A stretch of DNA of 64,000 bases, from the NCBI GenBank assembly GCA_037349105.1, contig JAYJMM010000076.1, positions 434,001-498,000 on the forward strand. Direction: 5' to 3'. Below are positions 35,501 through 44,500 of the stretch, piece after piece. Each line of letters starts with the position of its first letter. Position 1 is the stretch's first letter. The notes under the pieces are model-generated. The model worked only from the letters and a program-made list of their open reading frames with translations, made no database searches and was not told the origin of the DNA. The translations under genes were made by a program, and so were the position numbers. Source of the stretch: Limnomonas spitsbergensis (taxonomy: Eukaryota > Chlorophyta > Chlorophyceae > Chlamydomonadales).

Positions 35501-38500
35501 GGGTACCCGCTGGATGTGCTCAAGAACCGGCTGCAGGTCCAGAGGAGCGGCACGGAGGCAGGAGGCATCATAGGTGAGGCTGTGAGCTGGGCTGACTTAG
35601 CTGAGCTGATTTATTGTTGCGGCTGGGCCGCGAGGGGGGGGGGTGCAAGATTTAACCTGGGCATGCTCAAGACCTGGCTGCAGGTTCAGAGGAGTGGGGG
35701 TGGAGGTGGAGGGGGTGGGTGGTGGGGGTGGGTGGTGGAGATGGGTGGTCGAGGTGGTGGGGTTGGGCGGTGGGGGTGGAGGTGGTGGCTCGGCGGCAGG
35801 AGGCATCATTGGTGAGATCATGAGGCATGGGGATGTGGGGGTGGGTGTGGAGGGGGTGGGGGGTGGAGGTGGGGGGTGGGGGTGGGTGGTGGAGGTAGGT
35901 GGTGGGAAGGGTGGCGGGGGTGGGATGTACATATGGCCGTGGGGGGTGGGTGTGGAGGGGGTGGGTGGAGGGGGTGGGTGGTGGAGGTGGGTGGTGGAGG
36001 TGGGTGGCGGGGGTGGGATGTACATATGGCCGTGGGGGGTGGGTGTGGAGGGGGTGGGTGGTGGGGGTGGGTGGTGGGGGTGGGTGGTGGAGGTGGGTGG
36101 TAGAGGTGGGTGGCGGGGGTGGGATGTACATATGGCCGTGGGGGGTGGGTGTGGAGGGGGTGGGTGGTGGGGGTGGGTGGTTGCGAGGAGGTGTAGTGCA
36201 CACACGCGTGCACACGCACACACACATACACACCAACACGCACACACACACACACGGGCCGCCCTCATCCTCAATCCCTTGCTGCTCCCGCACGAGGTCT
36301 GAGGAGCATCGTGGCACGTGAGGGGCCTCTGGTTTGTACACACACGCACACACCTACGGGCCGCCCTCACCCTCCATCCCTTGCCGCCTCCGCATGGGTC
36401 TTTGGAGCATCGTGGCCATACCTAAACCCTGAACCTTAATCCCTAAACCCACACACATATACCCTTGCCGCCCCCGCGGAGCATCGTGGCGCGCGATGGC
36501 GTTTCTGGCTTGTACAAGGGGCTGGCGACGTCGCTCATGACCACGAAATAACTTGAAATAATTTCCCCATGAAATAATTTCCCCATGACCACCAGCAAGC
36601 ATACATGTACACACAAAACACACACACACACACATGCACGTACGGGCCCCCCTCACCCTCGATCGGTGCCCACGAAGGAGGTCTCCGGAGCATCGTGGCG
36701 CGTGAGGGCGTCCTTGGGTTGTACAAGGGCCTTGCGCCGTCGCTCATCGCGCTCCTTCCCAACTGGGCGGTGTACTTCACGATGTACGACATACTGAAGG
36801 AGCACCTCAGCCGCCGACCAGGAGGTACGGTGTACTGCTTGACATGCGGTACAGTGTGGGCGTGAAGGACAACGGGGCAGTGTATAGCTTTTTGATTCTC
36901 AGTCTTATAATGTGATTGTGTCACCAAGTGTGCCTCCTCCGCCAATCCCTTGACATGGTTCCAAGGTTTCATCACTGCTCTAAGGTTGTATCACTGTTCT
37001 AAGGTTGTAAAGAAAACTACGCCCCGTGTGGGGCGTGAGTGTTAAGAAGACGGCGCAGCCTGGGCCGAAGCCACGTCCGCGCTGTCACCGTATTGTATTG
37101 CAATTATAATGATGTATCACGGTTCCAAGTTTGTGTTACAGTTCTAAGGTTATATCACGCTTATAAGGTTCTATCACAGTTATAAGGCTGTTTTTATCTC
37201 CATTGTTTCCCCAACAGGCACGTCGGCCCCCGCAACGCCGGTGCTGCACATGTCGGCTGCTGCGGGCGCCGGCATCGCAACCATCTTGGTCACCAACCCG
37301 CTGTGGGTCGCGAAGACACGTATCCAGACGCAGGATCTGGAGAGTGTCAAGGCATTGGTGCGTTAGGGACTTGGAGTATCAGTGACTGTGAATTTGTTAT
37401 TTGTAACCTGTTTTTTTGACTAGGTTTTTTATTTATTCATTTGGATTTGCAACCGGTATTTATTTATTTATTTATTCATTTGGATTTGCAACCGGTACCG
37501 TATTTATTTATTCATTTGGATTTGCAACCGGTATTTATTTATTCATTTGGATTTGCAACCAGTATTTATTCATTTATTTATTCATTTGGATTTGCAGCCG
37601 GTATTTATTTATTACTGTAAAGTGGACTTGGTGTTATTCCTGGTGGTGGATTTGTTATTATTCATTAATTCGTTAACGGTGTGCCGGTACGTCGTTTATA
37701 TTCATCAATTGTTGTGGATTTTGTACTTAATTATGGTGACCGCATTATTGGGCGCGGTGGATGGGGGTTATTCGTAACAGTGGATTTTTATTTGGAAAGG
37801 CGGGTGTGTCATTCTTTATGGTTGCTTTTTATAATTAATTTTTGTTTTTAACGGTGGGTTTATTTTCTGTCTGTGGATTTGCAACCGGTGTATATTGGGC
37901 AGTGTAATTATGCAATACGGTGATTTTGTGTTTTTGTCTTTTTATTTCAGCAAGGAGTCCCACACCGCCGCGTTCAACGCCCCATGCCACGTCCTACCCG
38001 GGGCCTGCCTACCTTCCTATTTGTATCTTCCTGATCTCCCCCTCCCACCTGCCGGCCCAACTCCGCCGCGTTCAACGCCCCATGCCATGTCCTTCCCCGG
38101 GCCTGCCGGGACATATTTGTTAAATTTTCTCCTAGTCTCCCTTTCTCGCCGTGTTTCCCGCCGTGTTTCCCGCCGTGTTTCCCGCCGTGTTTCTCGCCGT
38201 GTTTCCCGCCGTGTTTCTCGCCGTGTTTCTCGCCGTATTTCTCGCCGTGTTTCTCGCCGTGTTTCTCGCCATGTTTCCCGCCGTGTTTCTCGCCGTGTTT
38301 CCCGCCGTGTTTCCCGCCGTGTTTCCCGCCGTGTTTCCCGCCGTGTTTCTCGCCGTGTTTCCCGCCGTGTTTCCCGCCGTGTTTCCCGCCGTGTTTCTCG
38401 CCGTGTTTCCCGCCGTGTTTCCCGCCGTGTTTCCCGCCGTGTTTCTCGCCGTGTTTCCCGCCGTGTTTCTCGCCGTGTTTCTCGCCGTGATTCCCGGTAG

Positions 38501-41500
38501 CCCTACCACGACGACACATTTATCCCAGTCTCCCTCTCCCACTGTGTTACATATCACCCGGCGGCCCTACTCCCTATGCACATTTTTATCAGTCTCCCTT
38601 TCCCGCCGTGGCCCTACTACGACACCCTCAATGCTTTGCACCGCATCGCAACCAAGCCGCATCCCCCTCCGCTCCGGGCCTGCCTATTTATTTTGCACTT
38701 CCCGACCTCCCTACGTATTTCAGATGACCCAGCGGCCCTACTCCGGCGCGCTCTGTACCGCCTTGTAACGCATCGCAGCAACATGACGTCCCGCTCCGAC
38801 CCTACCTGCCATCCTAATAACGATTATGTTTCCCAGTCTCCCGATACGTGTTTCAGATGACCCGGCGACCCTACTCCGGCGCATTGAACGCGTTGTACGG
38901 CATCGCGGCAACGTCCCGCTCTGCTCCGCTCCGGGCCTGCCTTTTTGTTTTGATTTTCCGATCTCCTAACGTGTGTGTTCAGATGATCCGGCGGCCCTAC
39001 TCCGGCGCATTCAACGCGTTATACCGCATAGCAGCTGAGGAGGGCCGGGCGGGGCTGTACAGCGGGCTGATCCCCTCCCTCTTCGGGGTGGTCCATGTGG
39101 CTATACAGGTGGGGGTGAAAGGGAGGGTTGAGGGTTGAAGGCTGAGGGCTGATCCCCAACCTCTTTTGGGTGGTCTATGTGGCTATACAGGTGGGGGTGA
39201 AAGGGAGGGTTTATGTTGAGGGCTGAGGGTTGAGGGCTAATAGTTGAGGATTGATCCCCTCACTCTTCGGGGTATGGTCCATGTGGCTATACAGGTGGGT
39301 GGCGTTAGGGAGGGGATAGAAAACAAATATATATAGGGACGGTGGTGGAAAAAAAAAATTGGAATCAAGGTTGAGGTTTCGGTGCTGCCCCCCGCCCCAT
39401 GTTTGGGGTAAGGTCCATGTGGCGATTCAGGTGGGTGGCGTTAGGGTGAACGCTGAACCCTGAACCCGGAACCCTGAACCTTGAATCCTGAACCCTGAAC
39501 TTTGAACCAATTTCACACATTTACTTAGTGTGAATGCGTAACACCTCACGTAATATCACTGCTTGCATCTTGATCCGCAGTGTCCTCCATACGAGTACTG
39601 CAATGCCAAGCTGGACCCACTTACCAATTTCACAAATTTCACACATTTAGTGTGAATGCTGAACCCCTACCCCTACTTGAGATATATGGTCATGCATCTT
39701 GATCCGCAGTTCCCTCTCTATGAGCATTTCAAGGCCAAGCTGGCGGAGTCCAGAGGCCTACCCGTGGCGGAGCTGCAGGTGTGATGTGTGGGAACTGTGT
39801 GGATCTGAGTGATGTGTGGGGACTGCAACGGTAGGATGTGTGAACGGTGTGGATCAGTTACACTCCTTGCAGTCGAGGCTGCGTGTAGATTTCTTCGATG
39901 CAGCTTTAACGCCCAGACTTGAATTGCCATGGTATGGATGAATGAAGGGTACGAATGAATACATGGTATGGATGAATGAAGGGTATGAATACATGGTATG
40001 GATGAATGAAGGGTACGAATGAATACATGGTATGGATGAATGAAGGGTACGAATGAATACATGGTATGGATGAATGAAGGGTACGAATGAATACATGGTA
40101 TGGATGAATGAAGGGTACGAATGAATACATGGTATGGATGAATGAAGGGTATGAATACATGGTATGGATGAATGAAGGGTATGAATACATGGTATGGATG
40201 AATGAAGGGTACGAATGAATACATGGTATGGATGAATGAAGGGTACGAATGAATACATGGTATGGATGAATGAAGGGTATGAATACATGGTATGGATGAA
40301 TGAAGGGTACGAATGAATACATGGTATGGATGAATGAAGGGTACGAATGAATACATGGTATGGATGAATGAAGGGTATGAATACATGGTATGGATGAATG
40401 AAGGTTACGAATGAATACATGGTATGGATGAATGAAGGGTACGAATGAATACATGGTATGGATGAATGAAGGGTATGAATACATGGTATGGATGAATGAA
40501 GGGTACGAATGAATACATGGTATGGATGAATGAAGGGTACGAATGAATACATGGTATGGATGAATGAAGGGTATGAATACATGGTATGGATGAATGAAGG
40601 GTTTGAATACATGGTATGGATGAATGAAGGGTACGAATGAATACATGGTATGCCAGGTTTGAATGGTTTGAATTGATAGTCCATTGTTAATTAATGATTC
40701 TGACATCAGCACTCTGTAGCACCAGCAGTGAGAGGGCATGATGTCGACCCTTATCCACCCTTTCCCTCATCTTCCATCCACCCTTTTCCATCCGCTCTGT
40801 TCCTCTCGTTTGTGTGACTGGCCTCGTTTATTCACCCTTTATCCCATCGCCTCTGTCGACCGCTCTGTTTTGTTTAAGGCTGAGGGTTTTGTTTGTGTAT
40901 AGGTTTGGGGGTTCAGGGTTCAGGGTTTTGTTTGTGCTTCTGTAGGTCTTTAACCTGCCCAGTCCCTACGATTCTTTTCCACCTGGCATTCCTGCCAGTT
41001 TTTCATTTTCGGCTACTAGGCCACTTTCGCCTCAGGGCCGCCCTGAGGCCATCAAAGGCCCGATCGTGACCAGACCTTGGCCGGCCTATCAGTGGCTGCC
41101 AAACTGGCACTGCTGGCCTCCGGCCAGAGGCTGGAATGTAGCGCCCGACTCTATTTCCTGCGCACCCGACTCTATTCCTGCGCTGCAGCAGGCCTGTAAC
41201 ATTTCGTTGGGTCACCGCTCTGATATTCCACCACCCCGATCTGTATCCGTTTGGAACATCAAAACTTCGAATGCTAGGAAGCTGACTTTCCCCCACATCC
41301 CCCCGTTTACTTTGCATTGCCGCCCACACGCTGTTTTTACCCCTCTCGGCCCCCACATCAGCCCACTCGGTTCCCTCCCCGGATACATCGTGTGCCGTCC
41401 TGGACCTTCCACCTCTCCGCCCAACATTTTTGTAACCCGGAGGGAATTCAGTGGAGTGGAAAAAATAATGTTTTCCCTACCACACGGTGCCCTCTCCGTA

Positions 41501-44500
41501 CCTTGCGCTGCCTTAGGGGCCTTCGATCTCTTATCCTGGCATTACAATTATTTGGTCGACATGAAATTACTTGAAATAGAAAGTTCAATGTTTTTGTATC
41601 CCTTTTAGGTGTCGAGATCTGCCTAGTCCCTGTGCTCCTCCCCCACCTCAACATGTTATCCCTTTTAGGTGTCGAGATCTGCCTAGTCCCTGTGCTCCTC
41701 CCCCACCTCAACATGTTATCCCTTTTAGGTGTCGAGATCTGCCTAGTCCCTGTGCTCCTCCCCCACCTCAACATGTTATCCCTTTTAGGTGTCGAGATCT
41801 GCCTAGTCCCTGTGCTCCTCCCCCACCTCAACATGTTATCCCTTTTAGGTGTCGAGATCTGCCTAGTCCCTGTGCTCCTCCCCCACCTCAACATGTTATC
41901 CCTTTTAGGTGTCGAGATCTGCCTAGTCCCTGTGCTCCTCCCCCACCTCAACATGTTATCCCTTTTAGGTGTCGAGATCTGCCTAGTCCCTGTGCTCCTC
42001 CCCCACCTCAACATGTTATCCCTTTTAGGTGTCGAGATCTGCCTAGTCCCTGTGCTCCTCCCCCACCTCAACATGTTATCCCTTTTAGGTGTCGAGATCT
42101 GCCTAGTCCCTGTGCTCCTCCCCCACCTCAACATGTTATCCCTTTCAGGTGTCGAGATCTGCCTAGTCCCTGTGCTCCTCCACCACCTCAACATGTTATC
42201 CCTTTTAGGTGTCGAGATCTGCCTAGTCCCTGTGCTCCTCCCCCACCTCAACATGTTATCCCTTTTAGGTGTCGAGATCTGCCTAGTCCTTGTGCTCCTC
42301 CCCCACCTCAACATGTTATCCCTTTTAGGTGTCGAGATCTGCCTAGTCCCTGTGCTCCTCCCCCACCTCAACATGTTATCCCTTTTAGGTGTCGAGATCT
42401 GCCTAGTCTTTGTGCTCCTCCCCCACCTCAACATGTTATCCCTTTTAGGTGTCGAGATCTGCCTAGTCCCTGTGCTCCTCCACCACCTCAACATGTTATC
42501 CCTTTTAGGTGTCGAGATCTGCCTAGTCCCTGTGCTCCTCCCCCACCTCAACATGTTATCCCTTTTAGGCGTCGAGATCTGCCTAGTCCCTGTGCTCCTC
42601 CCCCACCTCAACATGTTATCCCTTTTAGGGGTCGAGATCTGCCTAGTCCCTGTGCTCCTCCCCCACCTCAACATGTTATCCCTTTTAGGTGTCGAGATCT
42701 GCCTAGTCCCTGTGCTCCTCCCCCACCTCAACATGTTATCCCTTTTAGGTGTCGAGGTCTTCCCTGTGATCCTCTCCCACCTGTGATCCTCTCCCACCTG
42801 TGATCCTCTCCCACCTGTGATCCTCTCCCACCTGTGATCCTCTCCCACCTGTGATCCTCTCCCACCTGTGATCCTCTCCCACCTGTGATCCTCTCTTACC
42901 CGTGATCCTCTCCCACCTGTGATCCTCTCCCACCTGTGATCCTCTCCCACCTGTGATCCTCTCCCACCTGTGATCCTCTCCCACCTGTGATCCTCTCCCA
43001 CCTGTGATCCTCTCCCACCTGTGATCCTCTCCCACATGTGATCCTCTCCCACCTGTGATCCTCTCCCACCTGTCCCCGCCCCCCCCCCCCCCCCCCCCCC
43101 CCCCAACATTTGTATTCTCACACTGTCCAGTCCCCGCTCCGTCTTCTGCATACCTGCCATAGGCCTTTGACCTTCCCACCCTCCATACCTTGGCCTCACA
43201 CTTGTACCTTTTCCACCCTTCTATGTTCTATGGTACCAGCAATTCTTGGTGCTGCCGTTGGTTTATTTTCCACCATGCTCTGTTTCCCATTCGTTTTTCT
43301 GCGTGCCTTCCATAGGCCACCGACCTTACCACCTGAAGCACCTTTTCGAAGAAACGGTAACGGACATGCTGTCCCCCCTTTTACCACCCACTCTGCTCCA
43401 CCCGTTCTCACACTTTTTCGCCACCCCTTTCACCACCCACTCTGCTCTCCCCGTTTTCTGCACTGCCCGACATTTCATTTGTCACCCAGCTCTGTTCCCC
43501 GCTCCATTTCCCTCAACCCTAAACCCAGCTCTGTTCCCCGCTCCGTTTTCCTTAGATCCTAAACCCTCAACCCAGCTCTGATCCCCGCTCAGTCTTATTT
43601 AAACCCTCGACCCTTAGCCCATCTCTGTTCCCCACTCCGTTTCCCCTAATCCCTCAACGCAGCTCTGTTCCCCACTCCGTTTTCCCTAAACCCAACCCAG
43701 CTCTGTTCCCCACTCCGTTTTACCTAAACCTTAAAACCTTAACCCAGCTCTGTTCCCCACTCCGCTTTCCGCACTGCCCCAGGCCTTTGACCTGGTCCTC
43801 GCGTCTGGCTTCTCGAAGATGGTGGCTTCGTCCGCCACGTATCCGCACGAGGTGGTGCGGTCTCAGATGCACATTACGGGTGAGCAAGGGGTGGGGGGGG
43901 GGACTACTTATCCAGCGGGGGGGGGGGGGGGCACTATATTCAGATATTTTGAAACGCTCAAGAGAGTTACAGGTCAGCTACACTCCAGCTACAGTGCAGC
44001 TACACTCCAGCTACCAAGCACGAGGTGGTGTGCTCTCATATGCACATCACGGGCGGGGCTTATCTTTGAACGTTTCAGCCTCTGTTCAGCTACAATTTAG
44101 CTACAATGCCGCTACAAATAAAATGCAGTTCAGCTACAGTCCAGCTATAATTAATTTAACGCGCGAGGTGGTGCGGTTCCAGAGGCACATAACGGGTGAG
44201 CCTAGGAGGGTAGGCAAGGGTTTAGGGGTTTAGGGTTAAGATGCTCATTATGTCTCAGCTGCACTTCAGTTACAGTGAGGTCCCAGCCGCAGGTCATGCT
44301 GTAGCTGAAGTATAGCTGAACTCTAGCTGAAGCATCCTCAGCTCAACAGTGCCCCCCCTCTCCCCCCTTGTTGTTCCCTGCTGCCTGTTGCCCTGCAGGC
44401 GCTCGCAGCCGCATGCCCCGATGTAGCTGAAGTGTAGCTGAACTCTAGCTGAAGCATCCTCAGCTTAACAGCGCCGCCCCCCCTCCCCCTATTGTGGATC

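Noticed and set aside
38132..38557. Arg-Arg-Val-Ser, Ala-Gly-Asn-Thr and His-Gly-Glu-Lys repeat frames
   Set aside because: Twelve-bp repeat inside the intron before exon g; both strands are open.
38849..38925. Alternative (mutually exclusive) exon g
   Set aside because: It keeps an acceptor and the first 18 codons ([18 protein letters not shown]) but lacks the conserved GLYSGL...HVAIQ half and any donor in frame; better read as a decayed copy.
39718..40739. Minus-strand frames rich in YPSFIHT
   Set aside because: They derive from the 30/34-bp intronic minisatellite; three overlapping frames are open.
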